Source: Conus ventricosus (Eukaryota; Mollusca; Gastropoda; Neogastropoda; Conidae). From it: 64,000 nucleotides of DNA. The notes below the pieces were generated by a model. The model was not told the DNA's origin. It saw only the letters and a program-made list of their open reading frames with translations, and ran no database searches. The position numbers were made by a program, and so were the translations under genes. Of the stretch, positions 24,531 through 36,299 are shown in pieces; the first letter of the stretch is position 1, and every line of letters starts with the position of its first letter. The stretch spans positions 69,374,736 to 69,438,735 of the forward strand of contig CM031616.1 in NCBI GenBank assembly GCA_018398815.1. The letters are read 5' to 3'.

Positions 24531-25122
24531 GTTAAGGTGCGAAAGGCCTCCCTGGCGATCCATGCAGCAGTACCTTTACGGTATGGTCCCTGCTTCCGGA
24601 AAACAGACAGGCAAAAGGGAACTAACACAAAGAAACAAAAATGTGACCAGAAATTTAAAAAGTCGGAATTGGAAAAAAAGAAGATTTCAGCACACCCTTT
24701 CCTGAGGGTGAGGACACTGATCACAGCTGAGGGGCATCTCTGGCACGCTCATGATAGATGCCAGACATGGGGAAACAAAGATCAAGGTCAACGGCGCCTT
24801 CACACTGTCACAAGACAATACTGCTGATCTTCCTTGATGCTGCTACTCTGCTAATACAAACGCTACCACAAAACAAAACAAAAAGAAATAGAGAAATGTT
24901 CAGGGGGAAATACATTTTCTTTTCTTCGCTTTCTTTACTGTATTTCTTTCCCAGTTCTGTTCTTTTATTCCTTCCTGTGACTTTTCTTTCTTCCTTTCTT
25001 CGAATACTTTACTTCAGATTGCTAAAATGTAACGTAGTGTTTGTGTGTGTGCATGCGTGCAGGTGTGAGCATGTTTGCGAGTGTCAACATGTGTGTGTGT
25101 GTTGTGTGTGTGTGTGGTGTAT
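24531..25122. other. Noncoding stretch
   Basis: T/C-rich and TG-microsatellite sequence up to the hAT insertion site. No gene seen. Confidence 0.5.
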
Positions 25123-25128
25123 GTGCAT

Positions 25129-26746
25129 CAGGGTTCCCACAGATATCAGAAAAAAAAGTTCAAGGGGTTTTCAAGGGAATTTCCAGGGGTTAGCAGCTTC
25201 ATTCAAGGGGTAGTAATTAACAACTTTCTTGCAAAGTTATGTTTATTAAACTCTATGAGCAGCCTGTTACTATCAATCATTAACTTAACATCATTTCTTA
25301 CCTCGTATTCATGCTAGCACAACTGGTCAGGTCCAGTAGATGGAAGAAGAAGGCAGGTACAGTTGTCATTGTTTTCTCTGAATTACACTGTGACTTTACA
25401 GTTTAACACAACCAGCACAGAGCTGACCACCGCTTGGGACCATCCATGGACAACTGTAGAATTCCTGATTTGCCCACAGAGGCACAGCAGTCAGCAAGTT
25501 CAGAGTACAAATGGTCTGATGTGGCATGTCCAAGAAACCGAGATGTGAGGTATCGCGTTGTCACCTCTTTTTCGTCCCAAAAACGAATGAACACATCCAA
25601 CTGTTTTTGCTTCAGTTCATGATTTAAACTTTCATCGAAAAGCAAAACATAGCCATCAGAAGACTTCACTTTGCGAGTCAGCAAATCCAGAAAGTGGGGT
25701 GCTAATCCAAATGTGCTCAAATACCTGGCCTTCGTTTCACTGCAGGCAAACTTGTCAGCAACAGAACACGATGGAAACACTTTTTTGAATATCTCCCAAC
25801 AACAGTGAAACTGTGATAAGAGTAATGCTTCTCCATGGCAAACAAAGTCCAATACACCTCAGCAGTTAGGACATCGTTCTTGGTGCACGATTCGTCGATC
25901 GTTTTCTGTTTAGAAAAGCTGCTTGAAGACCCTGCAGCTGCTGATGTGGAAGGTGCATCTTGAGACCCCCCTGTCACTGCAGTAAAACTTGAAGTTGAAG
26001 GCAGTGACTGCCAGTCTCCTGCCTTGCACCCGGTGGTTCAGATCTTGGTGAGGAGTTTCGGTTTCCAAGAGTGAATCCATGCATGGTCAGCTGTGTGGCA
26101 CCACCGGCATTTCTCTTATTCTCATGTTCATGTTCCACCAACCGTTTGTGTTTCACTCCATCAGCATGACTCTTCACAGCACTGATGCCCATACCCGAGA
26201 TACTAAAACTCTTCTTGCACAATGTGCACCTTGCTGAGTGTTCGTTTTCTCCACGAGCTAACCAACCTTTGAAAGCATCTTTTTCTGCCCACATATCATT
26301 GAAAACGCAGTCTCCTTTCCCCATCTTGCAGGCTCAGTAGCACTATTTGGCGCAAAACATCGACCGTCGACACAACCCCGATGGTAACCAAAGGGAAAGA
26401 ACTCTGTTGGCTTCTACACTTACGTCTATAGTAAGTCAAACACTAGTCACTGACGAGTTACCTCCCTTCTGCTTCAGCTAGGCTGTTGTCGGTTGCTACG
26501 GGATCGGCGATCACGAAGCCACATGGAGTGACAGAGATTGTGATTTATTTCGTATAAAAAACATTTTCTTGAGTGACAGTCACTTCCTTGCTTTGAGAGG
26601 ACAGATTGTGACCGATTTTGAAATTTCAAGGACTTTTCCAGGGGGGTTAGGCCTTCAGCTTATTTTTAAGTACTTTTCCAGGCCTTGAAATGGTCATGTC
26701 AAATCTCAAGCACTTTTCAAGAAAATAAGGGGGCGTACGAACCCTG
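25129..26746 (-). mobile_element. hAT-superfamily DNA transposon, 1618 bp, with TIRs and target-site duplication
   Basis: The element begins CAGGGTTCCCAC and its other end, reverse-complemented, begins CAGGGTTCGTAC. Sub-terminal TTTCAAGGACTTTTCCAGG-like motifs lie inside both ends, as in many animal hAT families. GTGCAT directly flanks both sides (25123-25128 and 26747-26752); hAT elements duplicate 8 bp, and the flanks are TG-rich, so two positions may have changed. The interior carries a broken transposase on the - strand. At 1.6 kb it is shorter than autonomous hAT elements and lacks the C-terminal dimerisation domain, so it is an internally or 3'-deleted copy. Confidence 0.85.
25403..26324 (-). 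pseudogene. hAT transposase remnant: BED finger plus N-terminal region
   Basis: The start at 26324 reads MGKGDCVFNDMWAEKDAFKG, then a BED-type finger CTLCKKSFSISGMGISAVKS with HADGVKH (C-x2-C...H-x5-H). A frame change near 26000 leads to TGGSQDAPSTSAAAGSSSSF and DVLTAEVYWTLFAMEKHYSY. Another near 25800 leads to IFKKVFPSCSVADKFACSET, then LTRKVKSSDGYVLLFDESLN and a segment ending in FLGHATSDHL, all recognisable as the region before the hAT catalytic core. It stops at 25403 without the rest of the RNase H-like fold or the C-terminal hAT dimerisation region. It should not be active. Two frame changes could be decay or base-call error. Confidence 0.8.
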
Positions 26747-26752
26747 GTGCAT

Positions 26753-27606
26753 GTGCGTATATGTGTGTGTGTCAGTGTATCAGTGTGTGTGTGTGTGCAT
26801 GTGAATGGATCAGTGACAGGGCGTGAAGAGGTAGTCAAGAGAATGGCTTTAACGGGGTATGTGACAACACCATGAAACGCCCACCTGTACGAAATCTAAC
26901 AGGCATGGCATTAAACATCCGCCTGTAGGGCATCTAGAATATGGTACAACTACTGACCAATCTGACAAGCCTCCAAGGTCACTCAGGAAGTAACTGGCCT
27001 AAAATCACTTGTCGCTTACCTTCAAGGAGGACACACAAAAAAGCAGAAGCCAACATTGTTTACAAGGCCAAAACAACTGAATGTTTCTTGCTTTACGCTT
27101 TTTCTTGAAGGCACTGTTGTCTATTCATCTGCCATATATCCACCAACTTAAATTCGTTCTTTTATATACGCCATGGAAATGGTGTATTTGGAGGAGCAGA
27201 GCGTACAAATTAATGCACCAAATCCTTGCTCAACGAGGATAGACAGGCACAATTAGATTGGTCTAACAATTTTCATTGTGTATCAAAGTCGATGACCCCC
27301 TCAAGAAGAAATTGCTAGGTGGTTCCAAGCAGGCAGATCAAACTGTAACAAAAGGCACTGTTTATGAATAGCAGCAATCAAAAATATTCTCTAACAAAAA
27401 AGGCACTATTTTATGGAAGCCAGGAGATGCAAAGGTTAGAGTGGTGGGTGCGTTCTAAAGCCTGAAATGTGACCTGGGCCAAGGATAGGTCAGGTAAGAG
27501 TTCAGAGTTACAGATCAATACCTATATTTTCTATGTTCGCTATAACACTCCAACATTTTTTTCAAAGAAGCAGGAAAGGAGGAGAGATGATAATGAAAAA
27601 CACAAT
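26753..27606. other. Noncoding stretch right of the hAT element
   Basis: A TG microsatellite lies at about 26761-26800, then unique AT-rich sequence. No gene seen. Confidence 0.5.
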
Positions 27607-28330
27607 GTTGAAATAGAAATATCAAACCTGTCACCCACAGCTATGACAACCACTGAGTTCTGTATTTTGAACATGAGTGGAGGAAAGAGAATTGTGAAAA
27701 GGACACTGTTAAAAGTAGAAACATGAAATCCATCACCTACAGCTATACCACTGAATTCTGCATTTTGAACAAGGGAGGAGGAGAGATAATTATGAAAAGG
27801 ACAATGTTAAAGTAGAAACATTAAACATTGGAACCACTGAGCTCTGTAGTTTGAACAGGAGAAGAGGAAGGGAATTACGAACAGACAATGCTAAAGTAGA
27901 AATATCAAACCCATCACCTACAGCTAGGAGAATTACTGAGTTCTGTATTTTGAACAGGGGAGGAGGAGAGAGAATATGAAAAGGACACTGTTAAAGTAGA
28001 AACATTAAATCCGTCCCCTACAGGTAAGAGAATCAGTCTGTGTTTCGAACAGGGGAGGAGAGATAATTACGCAAAGGACAATGTTGAAGCAGAAACATTA
28101 AACCCATCATCTACAGCTATGGGAACACTGAGTTCTGTATTTTGAACGGGGGAAGAGGAAGGGGATTATGAAAAGACACTGCTAGAGTAGAAATGTCACA
28201 TCCATCACCTACAGCCAGGAAGAATTACTAAGTACTGTGTTTTGAACAGGGGTGGAGAAATAATATGAAAAACAAAGTAGAAATATTAAACCCATCACCT
28301 GTTGCTATGAGAACCATTGAATTCTGTAAA
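27607..28330. repeat. Tandem array of an approximately 100-120-bp unit, about seven copies
   Basis: Each unit carries TTAAAGTAGAAACATTAAA or a close variant, CCATCACCTACAGCTA, GAGTTCTGTATTTTGAACA and a GGGGAGGAGGAGAGA-like purine patch. Unit length varies between copies through small indels. Confidence 0.85.
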
Positions 28331-28687
28331 CCAAATCATTTTGCCTAAGCTTTCGTGTATAGCTATTACGGTCACAGCTGAATGAAGGATAAGTGGGTAG
28401 GGGCTGGACTGCAGGCTACCTGCATTGCTGTCAAACTTGTCAAACAACCCAAGGTGACATTTCCTCAGTAATCGTGTCCCTACGACAAATGGTTTTTAGG
28501 ATTTTTGTTCATGGGCGAAGACGGGACAAAGTTTCCTGCATCTGAACCTCTCAAAAAAAAAAAAAACAAGAAAAAAAAAATTGCTACAAGCCAGCTGACA
28601 ACCAAACTGAAGCCACGGTCATCTATGATCAAATTTCAGAGTGGATTAAAGAAAAAAAAAAAGACTGCAGGTGACTGATTGCCCCTA

Positions 28688-28782
28688 CTAAAGATGTGCG
28701 TAGATGGACATCCAGCTGGTCAGAATGACGGTGGCAAAACAGATGACCTCTGGCGCCAGGCCTGTGGCACTTCCGCTAGGAC
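28688..28782 (-). CDS. GPI-anchored cysteine-module protein, terminal exon (GPI signal)
   Basis: The acceptor is TTTTGTCTGCAG. Joined in phase 1 to the exon at 29807-29925 it reads GPSGSATGLAPE, then VICFATVILTSWMSIYAHL and a TAG stop. A run of small residues (Ser-Gly-Ser-Ala) followed about eight residues on by a hydrophobic stretch that ends the protein, with no charged cytoplasmic tail, is the layout of a GPI-attachment signal. The protein should therefore sit on the outer face of the plasma membrane; the Gly/Ser near PSGSA is the plausible attachment site. The exon carries 31 codons including the stop. I do not recognise the gene. A single-pass membrane tail is the alternative reading. 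Confidence 0.75.
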
Positions 28783-28789
28783 CTGCAGA

Positions 28790-29150
28790 CAAAACAAGAC
28801 GACTGATTGGCTAACCTGAATGTGACCTAATGATTGACTGGTTAACGTGAATGCGACTTTTTACTAACAAGATGACTGATTGGCTCACCTGAATGTAACC
28901 TGATGATTGATAGGTTAACCTGAATGTGACCTGACAATTGATTGGTTGACCTGAATGTGATTTACTAACAAGATGACTGATTGGTTACCTGAATGTGACT
29001 TACTATCACGATGACCGGCTGGTTAAGCTGAATGTGACCTGATGATTGACTGGCTAACCTGAATGTGACTTACTAACAAGACAACTGATTGGTTGACCTG
29101 AATGGGACTTCTAACAAGATGACTGACTGTTAACCTGAATGTGAAATACT
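28790..29150. repeat. Tandem repeat in the last intron of the GPI-type gene
   Basis: Alternating units of roughly 36 bp carry GATGACTGATTGG, TAACCTGAATGTGAC, and TGATTGACTGGTTAACCTGA with variants. About ten half-units can be recognised, with ragged lengths. Confidence 0.8.
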
Positions 29151-29806
29151 GTTTACATATATATGTGATGGGTGAGAATCAGGGAGATATTCAAAACTGT
29201 GTGGTCAGAAAAAAAAAGAAAGATGGTTCGTTTTTCAGACCACCAACGGGTCCAAATGATTTTGCAGCAAATAAGCAAATGAACGGATGAATTAAATAAA
29301 TCAAACTAAAATTAAAAAAAAACCCAACATACGAGAAGACACACACACACACTCACGCACGCATGCATGCACACACACATGCCAAACTTTCTCTCTCTCT
29401 CTCTCTCTTTTTTTTTATCTCACTCTGTGTCGTCCTTTTCGCAATTCCACACAACGCACCCTCAAAGAAACGAGGTGGGGGCGAGAAACTACTATGACAA
29501 AATACGGACAGACTGCTCAAGAGATATAAGAGAACTGCATTTTCAGCTACTTGCATGGACTCACAGTTCCTGAAAACGGGTCTGGTCAGTTAACTAGCAA
29601 TTCAGCTCATGCATCTCTCTTTCTGTCTTTCTTTCTCCTTCTTCTTCTTTCCTTTTTTTTTTCTTTTTTTTTTTTTGTTTGTTTGCGTTGCTACCAGGCA
29701 CAACCGAAACTTGAGTCTGGCACAACCGAAATCTAAAAATGGGTAAGCTGATGCTGACGAACGTCGCAAAGCACTGCGGCAGGTTTCAAGCTGCAAAACG
29801 TCTGAC

Positions 29807-29925
29807 CTTCTGGGCATTCCTTCTTGATGTCCTGGTGCGTGGCCGTCATGCTCTTCACCAATTCGCTGCCGTAGCTGCAGTCGGTCTCCATACCGACGTA
29901 GCAGTTAGAGGCGCTGACCAGGAAG
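29807..29925 (-). CDS. GPI-anchored cysteine-module protein, penultimate exon (second Cys module)
   Basis: The acceptor is TTCCAACTTTCAG and the donor GTCAGA (weak after the GT). The exon encodes FLVSASNCYVGMETDCSYGS, continuing ELVKSMTATHQDIKKECPE: a C-x7-C-x20-C module. It ends in phase 1, and the terminal exon supplies exactly the two bases that complete Gly. Its start needs two bases, which the exon at 34417-34561 supplies (AG + C = Ser). The same C-x7-C-x(20-22)-C spacing occurs in the exon at 59427, so the protein contains at least two related disulphide modules. Likely extracellular; function unknown. Confidence 0.75.
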
Positions 29926-29989
29926 CTGAAAGTTGGAACCAAGGTCAAAGGTGAGGAATCTAGGACAGCCACTGTGGGCACCATGGTTC

Positions 29990-30090
29990 GTGCCCTGGGA
30001 AGCTGGGGGGGGGGGAGGTTGTGGGTTTGTACACAGAGTAGCAGCTTTTCACTATGCTCCCCCCCCACCCCCCCCCCCACCCCAATGCAG
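29990..30090. repeat. Opposed G-run and C-run pair
   Basis: An interrupted G-run at 30006-30016 is followed by C-runs at about 30061-30080, so this piece can pair with itself. It lies directly upstream (in - strand terms) of the exon at 29807 and may affect its sequence quality. Confidence 0.5.
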
Positions 30091-30124
30091 TGTGGAGTGC
30101 GCTTAACTGACAAGACTGGCACCA

Positions 30125-31205
30125 GTGTGTTATGGGCTTAAGTGAAAAAGACAAGAACCACACAGTATGCCAGGGCTTAAATGAGACGACTGGGACCACA
30201 CAGTGTGTTATGGGCTTAAATGAGACGACTGGGACCACACAGTGTGTTATGGGCTTAAATGAGATGACTGGGACCACACATTGTGTTATGAGCTTAAATG
30301 AGACGACTAGGACCACACAGTGTATTGTGGGCTTAAATGAGACGACTGGGACCACACATTGTGTTATGGGCTTAAATGAGACGACTGGGACCACACAGTG
30401 TATTGTGGGCTTAAATGAGATGACTGGGACTACACATTGTGTTATGGGCTTAAATGAGACTGGGACCACACATTGTATTATGGGCTTAAATGAGACGACT
30501 AGGACCACACATTGTATTATGGGCTTAAATGAGACGACTGGGACCACACATTGTGTTATGGGCTTAAATGAGACGACTAGGACCACACATTGTATTATGG
30601 GCTTAAATGAGACGACTGGGACCACACATTGTGTTATGGGCTTAAATGAGACGACTGGGACCACACATGTATTATGGGCTTAAATGAGAGACTGGGACCA
30701 CACAGTGTGTTATGGGCTTAAACAAGATGACTGGGACCACACATTGTGTTATGGGCTTAAACAAGATGACTGGGACCACACATTGTGTTATGGCTTAAAT
30801 GAGATAACTGGGACACACATTGTGTTATGGGCTTAAATGAGATGACTGGGACCACACATTGTGTTATGGACTTAAATGAGACGACAGGGACCACACATTG
30901 TGTTATGGCTTAAATGAGACAACTGGGACCACACATGTGTTATGGGCTTAAATGAGACGACAGGGACCACACATTGCGTTGTGGGTTTAAATGAGGTGGG
31001 TTTAAAATTGTGTTGTGGGCTTAAATGAGACGACTGGGACCACACATTGTGTTGTGGGCTAAATGAGACGACTGGGACCACACATTGTGTTGTGGGCTCG
31101 GAGACCAGTGTGTTATGGGCTGAATTGAGAAGACAGAGACAGACCACACAGTGTATTGTGGGCTTTAATAAGATGAGTGGGAACACACAGTGTATTGTGG
31201 CTCAA
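30125..31205. repeat. 39-bp tandem array, about 27 copies
   Basis: The unit GTGTTATGGGCTTAAATGAG plus ACGACTGGGACCACACATT is 39 bp. Because 39 is divisible by three, both strands stay open for about 180-230 codons with a 13-residue repeat; this is an arithmetic consequence and not evidence of a gene. Copies right of about 30660 carry more indels. Confidence 0.95.
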
Positions 31206-31449
31206 CTACCAGACCAGGACTGAGCATCTCAAGAGGCAATAGCTGTAACAATCATGTTAGGCCCCTTCTCCACAAATAACTTTTTCAAAATTAAAATCTA
31301 TTTGAGTATAAATGCATGGATGAACTGTTTTGAATATGATCATATTCATCTTTGTTTCCGAAGTCAGAATGTCCGTTCAAAAGCATCAGTAACAGAGTGT
31401 AGTCTAGGGGTAAGGATGAAAATGTGTTTGCTAAAGCGACAGTAAGGTG
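31206..31449. other. Noncoding spacer
   Basis: AT-rich sequence between the 39-bp array and the non-LTR element. It could be the 3' untranslated end of that element. Confidence 0.4.
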
Positions 31450-33600
31450 TCGACAACATCATACTGTTCAGCAGTTTCCCTTGCAAAGGGGCATATCAGG
31501 GCTGTCACTGTGTTGAAGTCAACTCACAAGCCATTCATTCACACAACCCTTTACATCTTCTAAAAACACACACCCGAAATTTTGTTAAAAATCTTTCCAC
31601 TGTAAAATCTCAGATCAGATGAAAAATGTTAATCGCTTTCAGAAATTCAAAGATCAGTTCAGGTGGAACATCTCCGAACAAGGTTTTCCTGGAGTTGGCT
31701 GTAACATGTTTATGTCTCATGTCATGCAAGTCCCAGCACTCTAAAAGAACATGTTTCACTGTGAGTGATTCATGACATGGAATGCACCACAGAGCTTCTT
31801 CACTCTTTAAATGGTACGAATGAGTAAAACGAATGGCCAGTGTGCAGTTGGCATAAAACCATTTCTTCTTTGCAACCTCCAGAGGTAGATGAGAGGAACT
31901 CTTTTAGGTTTGGACGGATCTGGAAAAGTTTGTTATCCATCTTTGTATTCCAGTCCTCCTGCCTGAGGTCTCTGACAAAATCATTAACTTTCGGCTTTAG
32001 ATCTGATTAGGGATAGATATGTTAGACAGTTTCCTTGTTGTGGCATTCTTGGCCAAACAATCAGCCATTTCATTCCCTCCGATGCCAACATGACCAGGAA
32101 CCCACGCAAGAGCAATGTTGTGACCTTCCGCTTTCCACGAGGTAAAAAGTTAAAAAAAAGTGTAATAAGTTCAGGATGATGGAGGTTACGCCAGCTACTG
32201 CCTCCAAAGCTGAAAGCGAATCAGACAAAATCAGAAAGTCCTTGTTTGTAGATTGAGAGATTATTTTCAGTCCTAGAACCAAAGCCGTAAGTTCAGCAGA
32301 GTAAACAGAAGTATCCGATGGAATATGTTCTGATAATATTTGAGAAGGAGCACCAGGGAAATAGGCTGCACAGACCACTCCATCTTCAGACTTTGAACCA
32401 TCAGTAAATATTTTCCAAAAGGATGTGAATTTTGTACAGAGATAGGCAAACAATGCCTTGTATGTCTGAGAACTGGTGGATTCTTTGTGAAAAGCAGCAA
32501 GATCAAAAGCAGACTTGTAAAAAAGGTCCACGGAGGCTTATCTGGAAACTTGCAGAAGTCAGACACAACTCCTAGATCAAGACCTGCATTCTGCGCATGT
32601 GGCTGCATACAAAGTCCAAACGGACGAATACATTTGGGAATTTTTTCAAACCCAATTTGAAACCTGGGGTTAAAAAACAGTCTTTGGCGGGGAATTTCCT
32701 TTCTGAGACAGCCGAGTAATAATCAAGGTGTTTCAGTTGGGGTTGGCAGGGGGGGGTTCATGCTCCTTTACGGTTTGTACCAGGGGTGGTGCAAAAAGCC
32801 CAAGACGAGCGAAGCCCTTGATGGTGAACGGATCCAAAGATTTCATTAAGGGGCGGCAGGGCTGACACAGCCGACCACATCCATTTTGGAAGGAAAAAGC
32901 TCGTAGAGGTGCCAAAGTTTTCTTATCAGCGCCCTTGTCAGTGTGTGCTGCACCCGCAAATGCTAAAAGCTTTCTGGAAAGGGGTTTTTTAAGGTTTAAT
33001 GTGAAAAGAAAGTTGAGTTTTGGTCAAAAAATAACTCCAGAAAATTTTGGCCTCTTTTATCACTGGAAGGGGAATTTTCCCTATTTGGATTTCAGGTAGC
33101 AAAGAAAATGTCAAATTTAGAAGGAATAAGGGTTTTTATATAATTTCCTTATGCTTTCTGGAAGGTTGTAGCTGTTAGATGTAAACATAAACCAAAAATT
33201 TAAAGACGTACAAATCATTTTTTTGGGGCCTTGTGTTCCATTTGGAGTATGAGCCTCAATGCTTATCTTTTTCAATTTCATGCCAAGCCAAATCAAAGGG
33301 TAGACGGGTTTTTTCTGCAAGAAAAAAACACCTTAAAATGTTTCTTCCCTTTTCCCTTTTTTTAAAATTTTTACCTCCTAGCCCCAAAAACTATATCATC
33401 ATATCAGAATTTTGTACTTTTGCCGGGGGCTTTGGGTTTTTTCAGATTAAAGCCCTCCGCCTTTGCAAAAAATGTAATGTTTACATGGATAAAACTAAAA
33501 AAGGCTGTAAATCAGCCTTTAAAACACGCGGAAATCTTGTCACCTATACAACCTTTTTTACAACTGCCCGGATAGATTAGAATGGGCACCTTTTTCCTAA
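31450..33600 (-). mobile_element. Non-LTR retrotransposon 3' half with RNase H (- strand), degenerate
   Basis: Read on the - strand from about 33480: a poor RT segment (GFNLKKPKA; later KLKKISIEAHTP), a thumb-like stretch around 32740-32900 (IHHQGL..SWAF-type, then EHEPP), and at 32290-32420 a clear RNase H domain with TDGSKSEDGVVCAAYFPG, SAELTALVLGLKII and LILSDSLSALEAV, giving the D, E and D of the active site. HVGIGGNEMADCLAKNATT lies at about 32040-32100, and the 3' end at about 31670-31800 reads LWCIPCHESLTVKHVLLEC and FGDVPPELIFEFL. The order RT, RNase H, then a short Cys tail is that of Jockey/I-like elements. Many frame changes make it inactive as written; the RT part (32600-33600) also has low sequence quality. 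Confidence 0.8.
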
Positions 33601-33718
33601 CGAACAGTTTCCCTTTTGGGGCCCTTTTTTTTTTACTATGAAGAAAGCCTTGTATTCAATGTTTGGAGAGAGAGACACACAGCCCCCCCTCCCGGCACTG
33701 GCCCCGCTTCAGTTGCTG

Positions 33719-33720
<2 letters not shown>

Positions 33721-33762
<42 letters not shown>
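33721..33762. repeat. Poly-G tract (42 G)
   Basis: The longest homopolymer in the window; its true length is doubtful. Further G-rich runs follow at about 33980-33999 and 34051-34071. Confidence 0.9.
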
Positions 33763-33763
<1 letters not shown>

Positions 33764-34416
33764 TATTTTTCTGTTTCAACCCCGTACAAACCCCCCCTTT
33801 ACCCAGGGTGGGCTGAACACGGGGAAACCGTGCTGGTGCTATGCGTGGTTGAATCGGAACAGGCATCGCGGAACGTTAAATGGGATGCACTGCTGTAATG
33901 TGGGGTCTTTCTGCTACATGACGCTAGTAGTTCTCTGAACCCCTGCAGTTGACATTGAGACTGAACAAAGAGGAGGGAAGGGGGGGGGGGGGGGGGGGTA
34001 AGAAGGAAAAGAGGTTGGAGGTGGGGCCTGGGAGGGAGATGATGATCAGAAGGGGGGGGGGGGGTGGGGGGGATGTCAGTCTGCCCCTGCTTGACCTTGT
34101 CATCGCCGAACACACTGTTCGACTTTAAATGCCTAGCTACAATGTTCCAACGCTACTGCAGTTGTATTCCGCACGCGCATGAGTGTGTGTGTGTGTGTTG
34201 TGTGTGTGTGTGTTTTTCAACACACATGTGCATAAGGTGGTTTGATGAAACCCTAGCCCCCCCCCCCCCCCTCCCCCCCTCTCTCTCCCTCTTCCCTGAA
34301 TCACATCAACAAAAATACAAAAACAAATAGACCAATCAATAAAAGGAACAGCCCACAGGCACGAACCCTCCACATTCTCCCAGACATATACTGAAAAAAA
34401 AGGGCGGATGACTCAC

Positions 34417-34561
34417 CTGCAGAAGAAGTCGGGGTCAGTGAGGCTGGGGGTCGAGGGCGGCATGGGGTTGGAAGCAGGGTCTCCTCCGGAAGGTGGGTCG
34501 CTGGGAAATCCCGGCGGCAATCATGCAGCTTGATGCCCTCTGGCAAGTCTCTTGTTCACCT
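34417..34561 (-). CDS. GPI-anchored cysteine-module protein, Pro/Ser-rich linker exon
   Basis: The donor is GTGAGT; the acceptor CCCCTCCAG is short. The exon of 145 nt takes one base from the upstream exon and leaves two, so both junctions match the phases of the exons at 59427 and 29807. In that frame it reads VNKRLARGHQAA, one TGA, then PPGFPSDPPSGGDPASNPMP and PSTPSLTDPDFFC. Between the two parts a neighbouring frame reads LPEGIKLHDC, so two compensating single-base errors around the TGA would give a continuous Pro/Ser-rich linker that ends in Cys just before the second module. The phase fit is the main evidence; a different acceptor remains possible. Confidence 0.6.
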
Positions 34562-34589
34562 CTGGAGGGGCATGATGTACATCCAGTCC

Positions 34590-34955
34590 ATACACACACC
34601 CCCCATATACACACACACCATTAAACATACACACATACATGCAGCATGCACACCACACATACATACACATGCACACACATGTGCATGCACACACACGTGC
34701 ATGCACACACACACACACAGGTGCGCACATGTGCTCGCATGCACACATTAAGTATATTTACAAACTCCATCCATAACACACCAAACGCATGCACACAACA
34801 CACAGAGTTTTTGTACCTTATCTCGCACCTTTTCTTTAAATTTCAAATGCATGTGTTTTTTGTATGTCTACACACACACACTCTCTCTCTCTCCCACTCA
34901 CTCACTCGCACCGCACATCACCCACACACGCACGCACACACACACACATTAACAC
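34590..34955. repeat. CA-rich microsatellite region
   Basis: Interrupted CACACA and ACATGCACAC repeats, with CTCTCT at about 34881-34893. The ORFs through it are low-complexity Cys/Val or His/Thr strings and are not genes. Confidence 0.85.
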
Positions 34956-35849
34956 ACAAACACCTCGAGATATATTTCATACTCAACAGTACTATATTAC
35001 ACAGTATCGAATTGAACTGTGTTAATTGTACTGTGCTGTACTTATACGGTACCATCCTGTCAAGCACTGTATTTTACTGTGTTGTTTTATGCTTTTTTTG
35101 TGGTGGACTGTGCTGTAATCACACTGCCTAACACCCTGGTTTGCTGTTTTGTTTCCCGGCATTTCAATGGAATAAAAAAAATCACACATTTTGCCTCCTC
35201 ACTTCTCTCTGTTCAAGTGTCTGAACATCGAGAAGAAAAAATCATCTGAAGGTGCGGTGTGGGGCCCCCGAGAAGTACTGTCCTCAACTGCCGAAAGCCC
35301 AGCTGGGAGAAACCCTGCCCCACCCTTGGAAGCCTGCGCTTGTTCAAGGGCGAGGCACGCCGGCATTCCTTTAAACCCTTCGGGGGACATAATTGCCCCC
35401 CTGGCAGATGTTGTCGTCAAATGGCCCCCGGGATGTGACACGAAGAACCTCCACGGAGCTTTCCCCAGGGTGTCCCCGCCAATTTCATGACACAGAGCCC
35501 ATCGGCGAAAATCCCACCACAGAAAACTCCCCATGCAAACCCGCAGCTCACCATTGCTGTTCACTGAAGATGGAGCAGTACAACCCCAGACGCTTATTAC
35601 ATTCTACAAAATAGCGCTAACACCCACACATTTTGAAAGGGAGTTTTTTTTTGAATGCTTCTCTGAAATTCACACAGAAACCAAACAGCAACAGGCTGCA
35701 AGTACCCAGATCCCCTCCCCCCAAAAAACTTTTCACAACTTTTTCACTTTTGGGGTGGTATTAAAAATTGTCCAGGGTGATGACCGTTTGGACTTTATTG
35801 TTCAGACCGACAAAAGCTGCAAGGGCACTGAAACAAAAACAAAAACCCC

Positions 35850-36210
35850 TTTGTAAAAAAAAGGAAAGAAAGGAAAAAAAGAGAAAGAAGAAAAAAAAAA
35901 GAAAGAAGTGGGCCTCTGGAAATATGTAAACTGGTACAAGGCAAACTCTTTTAAAACCAAAAAAAAGGGGAAAGAAAGAAAAGAAAAGAAAAAAAAGGGA
36001 AAAGGAAAAAAAAAAGAAAAAAAGAAAAAAAAAAGGAAAGGAAAAAAAAAAAAAGAAAAAAGAAAAAAATGAAAAAAAGAAAGAAAAAAAAAAAAAGGAA
36101 GGGAAAAAAAGAAAAAGAAGAAAAAAAAGAAAAAAAAACGAAGAAAGAAAAAAAAAAGAAGAAGACAAACACAAAGAAAAAAAGAAAAGAAAAAAAGAAA
36201 GAAAGAACGT
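35850..36210. repeat. Polypurine (A/G) tract in copy A
   Basis: About 360 bp nearly free of pyrimidines on the + strand, built from AAAGAAAGAAAA-like stretches. The long Phe/Ser-rich ORFs on the - strand are shadows of this tract. Confidence 0.9.
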
Positions 36211-36299
36211 GGGCTTGTGGAGAATAGATAACACCCAATCGAATGAAGCCAAAGCCATTTGGCAATGTGATTTTAGTGGGGTAAATAAACAGCACTGTT

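Noticed and set aside
30132..30683. Open frame of 183 codons with a perfect 13-residue repeat, and a longer one on the opposite strand (29960-30664)
   Set aside because: The DNA repeat is 39 bp, so all frames without a stop in one unit stay open on both strands. No start context, splice site or non-repeat part supports a protein.
34521..34803. Cys/Val/Met-rich frames over the CA microsatellite, resembling a cysteine-rich peptide
   Set aside because: The pattern is a reading of CACATG/TGTGCA repeats; no signal peptide or non-repeat part.
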